Shown here: positions 46,352 through 54,066 of the stretch, one piece after another
How positions within the stretch are numbered: the first letter of the stretch is position 1
Layout: each line of letters starts with the position of its first letter
NCBI GenBank assembly: GCA_002110465.1
Contig: NEED01000049.1
Coordinates: forward strand, 62,001-126,000
DNA length: 64,000 bases
From: an unicellular cyanobacterium SU2
GTDB lineage: Bacteria > Cyanobacteriota > Cyanobacteriia > Cyanobacteriales > Microcystaceae
Reading direction: 5' to 3'
The notes under the pieces: generated by a model
The model's database searches: none
Told to the model about the DNA's origin: nothing
Seen by the model: the letters and a program-made list of their open reading frames with translations, nothing else
Made by a program: the position numbers and the translations under genes

Positions 46352-46954
46352 ATGAATACCCATTTAATTATTTTTGCTTCTTTTTTTGTTGGTAGTTTAG
46401 CTATTTCACCCCTGTCTCTAGCTGGAGGTGAAGAATCTCTTCCTACTCATACAAATCAAATAAATAATTGTGATTATAGTAATTATATTATTACTGATGA
46501 GGGAAAGTGTATCGATATATTTAACTCAGATGCCAATCGATTTAACGCCTATGAAGATAAGTTTTTTAAGGCATTAGAAAGAGTTGGGGTATCTCTTAGC
46601 TATGAGAGTTGTGACTCTGGAATTCTCGGCCGTTATTTATCAAGGCCTAATCGGATGATTATTTGCCAAAATAATCGAAAGGATTTTAATCTTTATATTG
46701 AAACTTTAGCCCATGAAAGTTGGCACGTTGTTCAAGATTGTGCCGCAGGTTTAAATAACTATGAGATGGCTTCTATTGCTGCCAATAATTCTGATTTATC
46801 TCGGTCTATTTTAGTCAGTTTAAAATCCTCTGATTGGATGACTTTAAAGCTATATGATTCTCAGGCTTTACCTTATGAAGCTGAAGCTTTTTTAATGGAA
46901 AAATACCCCGATGAAGTTTTAGAAGCACTTGATCAATGTGCCGTCAATCTTTAA
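46352..46954 (+). CDS. Exported protein with HExxH motif
   Basis: 200 residues from ATG 46352, chosen since it starts a signal peptide (MNTHLIIFASFFVGSLAISP, cleavage near LAGG). The mature part has ETLAHESWHVVQDC: HESWH fits the zinc metalloprotease HExxH, with a later Glu in PYEAEAFLMEKYPDE as possible third ligand. Six or more cysteines could make disulfides. Family not recognised; a gluzincin-like peptidase is one possibility, but HESWH can also occur by chance. Convergent with trmH; both stops overlap a heptamer repeat. Confidence 0.6.
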   Translation: MNTHLIIFASFFVGSLAISPLSLAGGEESLPTHTNQINNCDYSNYIITDEGKCIDIFNSDANRFNAYEDKFFKALERVGVSLSYESCDSGILGRYLSRPNRMIICQNNRKDFNLYIETLAHESWHVVQDCAAGLNNYEMASIAANNSDLSRSILVSLKSSDWMTLKLYDSQALPYEAEAFLMEKYPDEVLEALDQCAVNL

Positions 46955-46973
46955 CTATCAACTATCAACTATT
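46953..46973. repeat. Heptamer tandem repeat spanning two stop codons
   Basis: Three AACTATC-type units. The complement, GATAGTT, is the same repeat family found between hupS and hupL. It supplies bases of the stop codon of the HExxH protein and lies over the last codons and stop of trmH. Confidence 0.6.
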
Positions 46974-47655
46974 CTTTGATTTGTCCGTCATCTCCCAAAG
47001 TAGGATAGGGTTTTCCTTTCTGGCGACAAATTTCTGCGATTTCAGGATAACCCCATTCAAATAAAACTCGATGGTACGTTTCAGAATCTAGACGAACATT
47101 ATCATACAGTTGTGCGGCTAACCGTTGACGTTGCGCTTCAAATAAAATGACCGCAGCAGCAACAGACACATTAAGAGACTGTACCATTCCCAACATAGGA
47201 ATAATAATGTGTTCATCGGCTAATTGGGCAGCTTCTTGTGTTACCCCCCATTTTTCCGCCCCAAAAATAATAGCACTCGGTTGAGTGTAATCTATTTGAC
47301 GATAATCTAGAGATTGAGAACTAAAATGAGCCGCATAGACCTTAAAATTTTGCTGTTTAAGGTAATTTATGGCTGTCTTAGTATCAGGATGAGTATTGAG
47401 AAAAACCCATTTTTCACTTCCTTGAGACACCTGAGAAAAAGTTGGTAATTCTGCCGTAACATTAACACTATGAACTTCAAAGATTCCCACAGCATCACAG
47501 GTGCGTATAATAGCAGATAGATTGTGGGGTTTATGGACATCTTCAGTTAGGACGGTCAAATCGGGTTGCCGTCGGTCTAAAACTTGTTTTAATCGATGGT
47601 AGCGTCTAGGAATCACGTTTTCTATTATAGGGGGCGATCGCCTCAAGGCAATCAT
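46969..47655 (-). CDS. trmH: tRNA (guanosine-18-2'-O)-methyltransferase
   Basis: 228 residues from ATG 47655. SPOUT fold: PRRYHRLKQVLDRRQPDLTV, VHKPHNLSAIIRTCDAVGI (motif 1 Asn-x-x-x-Ile-x-Arg), IIFGAEKWGVTQEA (motif 2) and IPMLGMVQSLNVSVAAAVIL (motif 3, SAM knot). The N-terminal ENVIPRRY and C-terminal VLFEWGYPEIAEICR extension place it in TrmH. It methylates ribose of G18 in tRNAs. Divergent from the CO2-hydration gene with ~37 bp between starts. Confidence 0.87.
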   Translation of the reverse strand: MIALRRSPPIIENVIPRRYHRLKQVLDRRQPDLTVLTEDVHKPHNLSAIIRTCDAVGIFEVHSVNVTAELPTFSQVSQGSEKWVFLNTHPDTKTAINYLKQQNFKVYAAHFSSQSLDYRQIDYTQPSAIIFGAEKWGVTQEAAQLADEHIIIPMLGMVQSLNVSVAAAVILFEAQRQRLAAQLYDNVRLDSETYHRVLFEWGYPEIAEICRQKGKPYPTLGDDGQIKE

Positions 47656-47692
47656 CAAATTAGACAATCAATCATAACTTAATAATTACACT

Positions 47693-48823
47693 ATGGTTAC
47701 TATTCAACTTGAACCTTCTCGTCATCCTCTCGCTGAGTATATCTATCGTTTGGAACAAGGAGAAGCACTCCTCAAAAACTCTCCTGATAATGTTCTAGAA
47801 GTGGTAGGTATTTTGAAAAGTTATGGGGTGGTACTAGATGCTTATTCTCGTAATCTAATTTATATTGCTGACTATCAATTTTTAGTTATATTTCCCTTTT
47901 TTAAATACTTTAATGGGGAGATTTCCTTCGAGAAATTATTACACCATTGGGGTCATGATCGGATTAATTTTGAGTATGCTGAATATTGTATGAAATCTAT
48001 GATGTGGCATGGAGGAGGAGGGTTAGATAGTTATTTAGATACCCCAGAATTTAAGGCAGTTGCTCAACAGGTTATTCAAGCTAAGTTTAAGAACAACTTT
48101 TTAATGTTAGCTTTAAACAAAATATTTCCTGATTTTTTCCCTGAACAGATGAGAATGATGTCCTATTATAGTGGGTTAGGGCAATTTTGGCGAGTGATGG
48201 CTGATATATTTTTATCTCTTTCTGATCGTTATGATCGAGGAGAAATAAAGTCAATTCCTCAAGTTGTTCAACATATCTTAGATGGGTTAGTTAAAGATGC
48301 GAATAAACCTATTACTTATGAAGTTAAAATTCATAATCAAGTCTACGATATTATTCCTAAATCTGCTGACTTAACCTTTTTATCTGATACAGCAGTTCCT
48401 TATGTAGAATCAATTTTCTTTCGAGGAACTCCCTTTTTGGGAACCATTTCTTACAATGCTCAAGCTTACCAAATTCCCCAAGAACAAGGGTTATTCAACT
48501 ATGGTGCTTTGTACGCTGATCCCCTTCCTGTCGGAGGGGCAGGAATTCCCCCTACTTTATTAATGCAGGATATGAGACATTATTTACCAGACTATCTTCA
48601 CCAATTTTATCAAAATAGTATTCGCCAAGAAGATGATTTATTAGTGAAAATTTGTCAGACCTTTCAAAAGTCTATGTTTTGTGTAACGACAGCAGCAATT
48701 AAAGGATTAGCTCCTTATCCTTTAGAGACAACTGACATTAAAGAAAAAATAGCCAATCGTACTTATTTGGAAGGGTGGATGGATCGATTTTTAGCCTCTC
48801 GTTTACTAATTGCTAATCAATAA
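47693..48823 (+). CDS. cupB: CO2 hydration protein (ChpX/CupB type)
   Basis: 376 residues. FPFFKYFNGEISFEKLLHHW, MKSMMWHGGGGLDSYLDTPE, VPYVESIFFRGTPFLGTISY and LPVGGAGIPPTLLMQDMRHY match the ChpXY family. These proteins attach to NDH-1MS complexes in the thylakoid and hydrate CO2 to bicarbonate coupled to electron flow, with zinc at the site. The shorter length, and the absence of ndhF/ndhD genes beside it, favour the constitutive CupB (ChpX) over CupA. His/Cys ligands are not assignable with certainty. Divergent from trmH with a 37-bp gap. Confidence 0.85.
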   Translation: MVTIQLEPSRHPLAEYIYRLEQGEALLKNSPDNVLEVVGILKSYGVVLDAYSRNLIYIADYQFLVIFPFFKYFNGEISFEKLLHHWGHDRINFEYAEYCMKSMMWHGGGGLDSYLDTPEFKAVAQQVIQAKFKNNFLMLALNKIFPDFFPEQMRMMSYYSGLGQFWRVMADIFLSLSDRYDRGEIKSIPQVVQHILDGLVKDANKPITYEVKIHNQVYDIIPKSADLTFLSDTAVPYVESIFFRGTPFLGTISYNAQAYQIPQEQGLFNYGALYADPLPVGGAGIPPTLLMQDMRHYLPDYLHQFYQNSIRQEDDLLVKICQTFQKSMFCVTTAAIKGLAPYPLETTDIKEKIANRTYLEGWMDRFLASRLLIANQ

Positions 48824-49044
48824 TTATAGGATTAGTTTATCTCTAACGATAAGGGGAATATAGCATTAGCAATAATTGATGACAAATGTCTTATTATCTG
48901 TCGGTTTTGTTGCTTTTCGAGACTCCCATTCTTGATTGCTCATACCCCCCATAATCAAGAGGAGATTCTCTCTGAAAACTGATTCGGTGATTGCTATATT
49001 TTTCTGGGTAGTTGATATAAATTAGAGTGGGTTAACTCCTATAT

Positions 49045-49194
49045 TCATAAGTCACATTTAGACACAAGCATTTTTTCTATTAAAGGACAGTCCTCACAGT
49101 TGATAGAATGACAATCGAATTCGCAGTAAGCTAAGTTAGTAGGGACTTCTTGAATAAGGTATTTTGTTAACTTTTTCCACCAATCTTCTTTCAT
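49045..49194 (-). CDS. Small Cys-rich protein (49 aa)
   Basis: ATG 49194 preceded by a strong AGGAGAGAG 5 nt away. The 49 residues begin MKEDWWKKLTKYLIQEVP and contain a C-x3-C-x4-C-x2-C cluster (CEFDCHSINCEDC) plus a fifth Cys near the end. This spacing is that of a metal or iron-sulfur ligand knot. It is too short to be found by usual gene length cut-offs, yet has the best ribosome site in the neighbourhood. I recall similar small cyanobacterial proteins, but cannot verify. No partner gene. Confidence 0.6.
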   Translation of the reverse strand: MKEDWWKKLTKYLIQEVPTNLAYCEFDCHSINCEDCPLIEKMLVSKCDL

Positions 49195-49311
49195 TGTCTC
49201 TCTCCTGTCTATCGATATATTCATTTTTAATATAAACAGGTTAGATGTCTATCAAACGACATTAATATGACGTTTCCATGAAACTTTTTCGATAGCTTGT
49301 TCAATTGAAAA

Positions 49312-49337
49312 AAACTCTCCTGACATCGGGAGAGTTT
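49312..49337 (-). terminator. Hairpin with minus-strand T-run
   Basis: AAACTCTCC (49312-49320) and GGGAGAGTTT (49328-49337) form a 9-bp stem. On the minus strand it is followed by TTTTTTTC, an intrinsic terminator. It lies upstream of the small Cys-rich gene and before dedA, so it would stop antisense reading or act as a leader attenuator. Confidence 0.5.
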
Positions 49338-49402
49338 GACACTTCTTTCAAAAGTGCGTCAAGATATCAATATAAAGTAAATCTTTGTAAAGCTAAGGTT
49401 AA

Positions 49403-50086
49403 ATGACTCTAGAGCTATTGTCACTGGATAATATACAAGAGATTGCACGTCAATACGGTTACTGGGCAGTGTTTATCGGAATTGCCTTAGAAAACACCGG
49501 AATTCCCATTCCTGGAGAAACCATTACCATTGTGGGAGGGGTTTTAGCTGGGAGTGGAGACTTAAGCTATGGGGTTGTCTTAGGAAGTGCGATCGCCGGA
49601 GCGGTTCTTGGCGATAATTTCGGCTATTGGATTGGTCGGTTAGGGGGTTGGCCATTTTTATTAAAGTTTGGGCGTTTATTTAGAATTCCCCAAGAAAAAT
49701 TAGAGGAAGTTAAGGCACAATTTAGCAATAATGCAGCAAAGGCAGTCTTTTTTGGACGTTTTGTAGCCTTGTTGCGGATTTTTGCTGGGCCGATGGCTGG
49801 AATTGCTAAGATGCCCTATGGTCAATTTTTGCTGTGTAACTTTGGTGGGGCGACGATTTGGGCATTGATTATGGTAACCCTTTCCTTTTTTGTGGGACGG
49901 ATTATTCCCCTACATCAATTAGTCCAGTCTGTAGCTCAATTTAGTATTGTTGCATTGGTTTTATTAATCGCTTCGATGGTCATTCCTCGGTGGTTTGATA
50001 GAAATCAGTGGTTTTCCCCTTTAACAAGCTCACCCTATCACTCAGGACAAAGCAAACTCTCTAAGCAATCAGAAGTCACCAAGTAA
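49403..50086 (+). CDS. DedA-family membrane protein
   Basis: 227 residues. DedA/SNARE-associated fold: YWAVFIGIALENTGIPIPGE with the characteristic E..GIPIPGE re-entrant loop, GAVLGDNFGYWIGRLGG, and FFGRFVALLRIFAGPMAGIA (the (F/Y)xGR...R..G.AG motif). Several transmembrane helices; the tail is polar. DedA proteins are inner-membrane transporters linked to lipid flipping and proton-motive force homeostasis. The gene is followed by the glutamine riboswitch locus but has its own upstream region. Confidence 0.87.
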   Translation: MTLELLSLDNIQEIARQYGYWAVFIGIALENTGIPIPGETITIVGGVLAGSGDLSYGVVLGSAIAGAVLGDNFGYWIGRLGGWPFLLKFGRLFRIPQEKLEEVKAQFSNNAAKAVFFGRFVALLRIFAGPMAGIAKMPYGQFLLCNFGGATIWALIMVTLSFFVGRIIPLHQLVQSVAQFSIVALVLLIASMVIPRWFDRNQWFSPLTSSPYHSGQSKLSKQSEVTK

Positions 50087-50167
50087 AAAGCTTTAACTAT
50101 TAAAGTTTGATTAATTCTTCCCCTATGATTACTAATCTTGAATGATGCTACCGCTAGGATTTTTAGG

Positions 50168-50208
50168 TGAGATTACCCTACTCATCTTTGAAAAAAAGTT
50201 GGTATGCT
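50168..50208 (+). promoter_or_regulatory. Putative promoter region of the riboswitch transcript (weak NtcA-like half site)
   Basis: TATGCT at 50203-50208 is a fair -10 element about 20 bp before the aptamer. TGA-N8-TAC at 50168-50181 keeps one half of the NtcA consensus GTA-N8-TAC. gif genes in Synechocystis are NtcA-repressed, so this is noted, but the site matches poorly. Confidence 0.3.
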
Positions 50209-50223
50209 ATTAAGTAATAGGAT

Positions 50224-50325
50224 AAATCGTTCATCCGCCTGCCTGGTGGACGGAAGTAGGAAGTTCCTGAGATCTTCCGAAGGAACGCGCCTCATTCGAT
50301 AACTCAACGAATTTGAAGGAGGCGA
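50224..50325 (+). promoter_or_regulatory. Glutamine riboswitch (glnA RNA / Downstream-peptide class) with SD-sequestering hairpin
   Basis: The aptamer has the cyanobacterial glnA-motif hallmarks: CGTTC (50228-50232) pairing GAACG (50283-50287), GGACGGAAGTAGG in the junction, and CCGAAGGAACGC closing it. After it, CGCCTC (50288-50293) can pair with GAGGCG (50319-50324), with ATTCG/CGAAT inside. This hides the ribosome site AAGGAGG right before the ATG at 50327. In Synechocystis a glutamine riboswitch of this class turns on translation of GS inactivating factor IF17; the same logic fits here. Motif seen; ligand response inferred. Confidence 0.85.
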
Positions 50326-50326
50326 C

Positions 50327-50488
50327 ATGAAATCTCAAACTCATAATCTTGGTATTCAATCCAAAGAATATTCTACCTCTATTGCAGAGCAATCGCGATT
50401 TCTAATTAGTCAGAATCGCCAAAAGCAGCAAAATCGCCAACTTTCGATGCTATACAGACTAGCCTCAGAAGTGGGAACTGGCTTTTAA
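50327..50488 (+). CDS. Glutamine synthetase inactivating factor (IF7/IF17, Gif family)
   Basis: 53 residues. The C-terminal half, SRFLISQNRQKQQNRQLSML followed by YRLASEVG, is the basic helix of IF7/IF17. These inhibitors bind glutamine synthetase type I through Arg residues, and the N-R-Q-x-S-M-L-x-R core is typical. The N-terminal part is short, so it is IF7-like in size, although riboswitch control is known for the longer IF17 (gifB). When glutamine is high the protein shuts GS down; the riboswitch upstream gives that signal. AAGGAGG 4 nt before ATG. Too short for standard gene length cut-offs. Confidence 0.75.
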   Translation: MKSQTHNLGIQSKEYSTSIAEQSRFLISQNRQKQQNRQLSMLYRLASEVGTGF

Positions 50489-50509
50489 GCGACAATTCTT
50501 AACAATTGT

Positions 50510-50529
50510 GGGTCAACAGTGGTTGACCC
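50510..50529 (+). terminator. Hairpin between the two small genes
   Basis: GGGTCAAC (50510-50517), loop AGTG, GTTGACCC (50522-50529): perfect 8-bp stem 21 bp after the first small gene. No strong U-run, so partial termination or processing giving unequal levels of the two genes is plausible. Confidence 0.55.
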
Positions 50530-50584
50530 CGACTAATTACTTGTCACGGATTTAACCTGAATGCTCATAACAGAAGGAAAGTAA

Positions 50585-50749
50585 ATGATGACTAGCAACA
50601 AGCAACAAGACATTACTCAAATTCATCGGACAAACATGATACGGAGTCTTAACCACCGTTTAGAAGTCGCTAGACAACGGGGAAACTCCCAGTTGATTGA
50701 ACAACTCGAAGCCGAAAGACGTTATTACGGAGATATTATCCCGCGTTAA
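50585..50749 (+). CDS. Small conserved-type helical protein downstream of gif gene (54 aa)
   Basis: ATG 50585 with GAAGGAAA 4-5 nt upstream; a second ATG directly follows. 54 residues: polar N-terminus, then a charged amphipathic helix RSLNHRLEVARQRGNSQLIE, continuing QLEAERRYYGD. The L-x-H-R-L-E...GN..L...LE.ER pattern looks like a small recurring cyanobacterial family, but I cannot name it. It lies 96 bp after the GS inactivating factor, likely the same transcript through an intervening hairpin. A role in nitrogen control is suggested only by position. Confidence 0.6.
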   Translation: MMTSNKQQDITQIHRTNMIRSLNHRLEVARQRGNSQLIEQLEAERRYYGDIIPR

Positions 50750-50756
50750 CTCAAGA

Positions 50757-50791
50757 AATCCCACTCCAAGTCTTGAATTTGGGGTGGGATT
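50757..50791 (+). terminator. Terminator after the small-gene pair, convergent with ssb
   Basis: AATCCCAC (50757-50764) pairs with GTGGGATT (50784-50791), extended inward by CC/GG. Starts 8 bp after the stop at 50749 and 19 bp before the ssb stop at 50810, so it serves both directions. Confidence 0.6.
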
Positions 50792-50809
50792 ATAGTATTC
50801 TCTCAACCT

Positions 50810-51262
50810 TTAAAAAGGAATGGGATCTTCTTCCCCAGAAGAGTCGGTTGGAGTAGAAGTGGGAACCGGTTGGGTTGATGGGGGATAAGCAGGGGATTGA
50901 TAAGAATCCATTGAAACAACATTATCCCCTGCAGCAGAAGTCCCTGGGGTAGTTGGATAATTATTGAGGGGATAAATGCGAGAAGCGACTAATTCAGCCC
51001 GTTTTTCCTTAAATCCTTCAGGACGATCAAAGGTACTCATTGAAAGACGACCTTCAATAATTAGGCGATCGCCTTGTTGATAACTTTCTTGCATTTGGGT
51101 TGCTAAACCGCCCCATCCGACAACTTTTAAAGTTGAAGTAGAGGCTTCTGTCCGTCGCCCTTCAAACTCCACTAACATTTGGGCAATGGGGGTTTGATTG
51201 TCTGGGGTATAACGTAATTCTGGAGGACGAATTACCGTGGCCATCAAAACACAACTATTCAT
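50810..51262 (-). CDS. ssb: Single-stranded DNA-binding protein
   Basis: 150 residues. OB-fold: MNSCVLMATVIRPPELRYTP, MLVEFEGRR, LKVVGWGGLATQMQESYQQG, RLIIEGRLSMSTFDRPEGFK. A Pro/Ser/Thr-rich linker follows, then the acidic tip EEDPIPF that recruits replication and repair proteins. N-terminus and length are typical of cyanobacterial SSB. It coats ssDNA in replication, repair and recombination. Confidence 0.85.
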   Translation of the reverse strand: MNSCVLMATVIRPPELRYTPDNQTPIAQMLVEFEGRRTEASTSTLKVVGWGGLATQMQESYQQGDRLIIEGRLSMSTFDRPEGFKEKRAELVASRIYPLNNYPTTPGTSAAGDNVVSMDSYQSPAYPPSTQPVPTSTPTDSSGEEDPIPF

Positions 51263-51330
51263 CGAATCAACTCCTAAGCTATCTATAGTTAATGATCAGT
51301 GTTAATGGTTATTGAACTTATTTTCATTGC

Positions 51331-53856
51331 TTACATACTGACTATTTCTCCTTGTTCTTGTTCAATAAAGCTTTGAACTTTTTGACGATAATCTTTGAGG
51401 GTAATATCAACCCATTCACGATCATCACTGTTAGCGAAGATATGAACTAAAGGTTCTCCTGCATCGGGTAGAATGAGAACCCAATTATCATTTTGGGGAT
51501 TAATTACCTTAACCCCATCAATTAACTCTAATTTATCTGGGGAGTTATTTTCTACCAGATAACGCATCAATGCCCCCTTTACTTTCCAGGGACAACGAAC
51601 TGAATAGGACTTATGGCACACTCGCGGTAATTCAGCCCGAATTTGCACCAGCGATCGCTCTTGAATAGTCAACATTTCTATCAGTTTAGCAATGCCAAAC
51701 ATTGCATCAAATCCTGGATGTAGTTGGGGAAAAATAAAACCCATATCCCCACTTCCCCCTAAAGAAACATTAGGGTTAGTTTGGGAAGCTTCCATCAAAG
51801 CGGTGGGGTTAGCTTTCGTCCGAATCACCTTCCCATCATGACGACGGGCAATTTGTTCGACAGCACTAGAGACTTCTACGGGAACCACTACCGTACTACG
51901 AGGATAGGCCGTAAAAATAGTATTAACCATCAACGCTGTCAGCAGTTCGCCGCGAATGGGTAAGCCCGACTCATCCACCAGGATAAATTGCTCCCCGTTG
52001 GCCGACACTTGAACCCCTAAATTAGCTTTAACGGCTTCCACCACTTGGCCGAGTTGGTGTAACAAGGATTCTCGTTCTTCGTTGGACACAGCCGTTTGAC
52101 GTAAACTCGCATTAAGAACCACTGCATCACAGCCAAATTTGGTTAAAAGTTGGGGAAGAATTGCCCCTGAAACCCCATAAACATAGTCAATAACGACTTT
52201 TGAGCCACTATTACGAAGTGCCTCAACATTGAGTTGAGTTTCAAAGGTGTTACGGTAGTTGTCAATAATTTGAGCAGGATAGGCCATATCTCCAATCTCT
52301 GAGATTCCTACCCGTCGCAGATCTTCTTTAAAATACGCTCCCTCGATTTTCTTTTCCTTAGATTTAGAAATATTAATCCCCTGTTCATCAAAAAATTCGA
52401 TGAGGATATGATCAGGGCGATCAGGATGAGCGCGTAAATGAACCCCACCAGCAACCCCCAATTTTGGGGTGAGAGTGCGAGTAATAGGAATTGCTGTCGC
52501 TTCCAGGTTTTGAATATCAATCCCCACAGACATCAACCCAGCAATCAAAGAACGGCTGACCATGCGCGAAACACTCCGCTGGTCACGGGAGACCACCACC
52601 TGAGAACCAGGTTTGAGAGTTGAACCGTAAGCTGCTCCCAATTTAACGGCAAATTCGGGGGTAATATCGATATTAGCTAATCCGGTTACCCCTCGTTGAC
52701 CAAACAAATTTCGGTGGGCTATATTGCCCCAAATCAAATTAATATTCAAGATAGCCCCCGATTCAATGCGTTTGCTAGGCCAGACACGAACACTTGAGCT
52801 AATTTGGGCTTCTTCTCCAATCGTGGACAAAGGACCCACCACCGCCCCCTCTAAAATTTGGGCGCGTCGATCAACCCGCGTTCCCCTAGCAATCACACAG
52901 GCTGCTAGATAAGCTTCATCCCCAATAGTCACCCCATTCCAAAGAATCGGACGTTTAAGGTCAGCTCCTGCACCAATGGTGACATTATCGCCGATCACGG
53001 TTCCTTTTTCCACAATGACCCCCGGGCCAATGCGACAGTTGTGACCAATGAGGACGGGGGGGATAATTTTGGCAGTCGGATCAATATATGTATTTTGGCC
53101 CAGCCAAAATCCTGGGGATTTCTCTTTGTAGGCAAAATCAATGGTTACTTTCCCTTCTAAGGCATCATAATGCGCTTCTCGATAGGCTTCTAAATGCCCA
53201 ACATCGCACCAGTACCCCTCAGCAATGAAGCCATAGATGGGTTCCCCTTTTTCTAACAGGAGGGGAAACAGATTCTTAGAAAAGTCTGATTCTTCGTTGT
53301 CGGGGAGGTATTGCAGGACTTCAGGTTCTAGGATGTAGGTTCCGGTATTGACAGTATCAGAGAAAATCTCGCTGGTCGAGGGTTTTTCTAAAAAACGGTT
53401 GATTCGTTGGTCTTTATCGGTGATCACCACCCCAAATTCGACGGGGTTAGGAACACGAGTCAGGACGAGGGTGGCTTTCGATTGTTTTTCTTTATGGAAG
53501 GCGATCGCCTCTTGAAGATCAAAGTCGGTGATACTATCCCCACTGATCACCACAAAGGTATCATCGAGCAGTTCTTCAATATTTTTGACACAACCTGCGG
53601 TTCCTAAAGGTTGATCGTCTTCTACTGCATAGGTCATTTCTACGCCAAAATCACTGCCATCTTGGAAGTAATCACGCATTACATCAGGAAGATAGTAGAG
53701 GGTGGCAATGACTTCTCTAATATTATTACGTTTTAATAAGTTAACGATATGTTCGGCAATGGGTCGATTTAGGACGGGAACCATTGGCTTAGGCAAATCG
53801 CAAGTTAGGGGTCGTAACCGAGTTCCCGATCCCCCAGCCATTAGCACTGCACGCAT
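51331..53856 (-). CDS. Nucleotidyltransferase-hexapeptide-phosphomannomutase-like fusion
   Basis: 841 residues. N-terminal ~1-235 mannose-1-phosphate guanylyltransferase-like domain: MRAVLMAGGSGTRLRPLTCD, KPMVPVLNRP, SGDSITDFDL. Middle ~250-370 left-handed beta-helix (IGHNCRIGPGVIVEKGTVIG). C-terminal ~385-835 phosphohexomutase-like domain. The catalytic serine loop (T-x-S-H-N-P) is replaced by GVHLRAHPDRPDH, and the metal loop DxDGDR by VDESGLP. The mutase half is therefore probably inactive, likely regulatory or structural, while the transferase half keeps its motifs. This three-part layout occurs in cyanobacteria. It is divergent from the smaller relative at 6398. Role: nucleotide-sugar supply for surface polysaccharide. 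Confidence 0.82.
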   Translation of the reverse strand: MRAVLMAGGSGTRLRPLTCDLPKPMVPVLNRPIAEHIVNLLKRNNIREVIATLYYLPDVMRDYFQDGSDFGVEMTYAVEDDQPLGTAGCVKNIEELLDDTFVVISGDSITDFDLQEAIAFHKEKQSKATLVLTRVPNPVEFGVVITDKDQRINRFLEKPSTSEIFSDTVNTGTYILEPEVLQYLPDNEESDFSKNLFPLLLEKGEPIYGFIAEGYWCDVGHLEAYREAHYDALEGKVTIDFAYKEKSPGFWLGQNTYIDPTAKIIPPVLIGHNCRIGPGVIVEKGTVIGDNVTIGAGADLKRPILWNGVTIGDEAYLAACVIARGTRVDRRAQILEGAVVGPLSTIGEEAQISSSVRVWPSKRIESGAILNINLIWGNIAHRNLFGQRGVTGLANIDITPEFAVKLGAAYGSTLKPGSQVVVSRDQRSVSRMVSRSLIAGLMSVGIDIQNLEATAIPITRTLTPKLGVAGGVHLRAHPDRPDHILIEFFDEQGINISKSKEKKIEGAYFKEDLRRVGISEIGDMAYPAQIIDNYRNTFETQLNVEALRNSGSKVVIDYVYGVSGAILPQLLTKFGCDAVVLNASLRQTAVSNEERESLLHQLGQVVEAVKANLGVQVSANGEQFILVDESGLPIRGELLTALMVNTIFTAYPRSTVVVPVEVSSAVEQIARRHDGKVIRTKANPTALMEASQTNPNVSLGGSGDMGFIFPQLHPGFDAMFGIAKLIEMLTIQERSLVQIRAELPRVCHKSYSVRCPWKVKGALMRYLVENNSPDKLELIDGVKVINPQNDNWVLILPDAGEPLVHIFANSDDREWVDITLKDYRQKVQSFIEQEQGEIVSM

Positions 53857-54002
53857 AAGTCCTCCTTCTGGTTTTCTGTGGGTGGCTCAACTGAGATTTT
53901 TCCAAACGTTTTACCGTTGAGCCTGTTTCAATCTTAATGTGTATCGTCTCACTCTTTGTTCCATAATTAGTAGGAGAATTGTCAAAAATTTCTCAACAAA
54001 AA

Positions 54003-54031
54003 AATAGAGACGCTTTTTTTACGTCTCTATT
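54003..54031 (-). terminator. Intrinsic terminator of the polyferredoxin gene
   Basis: AATAGAGACG (54003-54012) pairs perfectly with CGTCTCTATT (54022-54031); on the minus strand the hairpin is followed by a run of seven T. Located 36 bp past the stop at 54067. Confidence 0.8.
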
Positions 54032-54066
54032 GATTAGGTTTTAAGGATAGGATTCTTGAGAACAGA

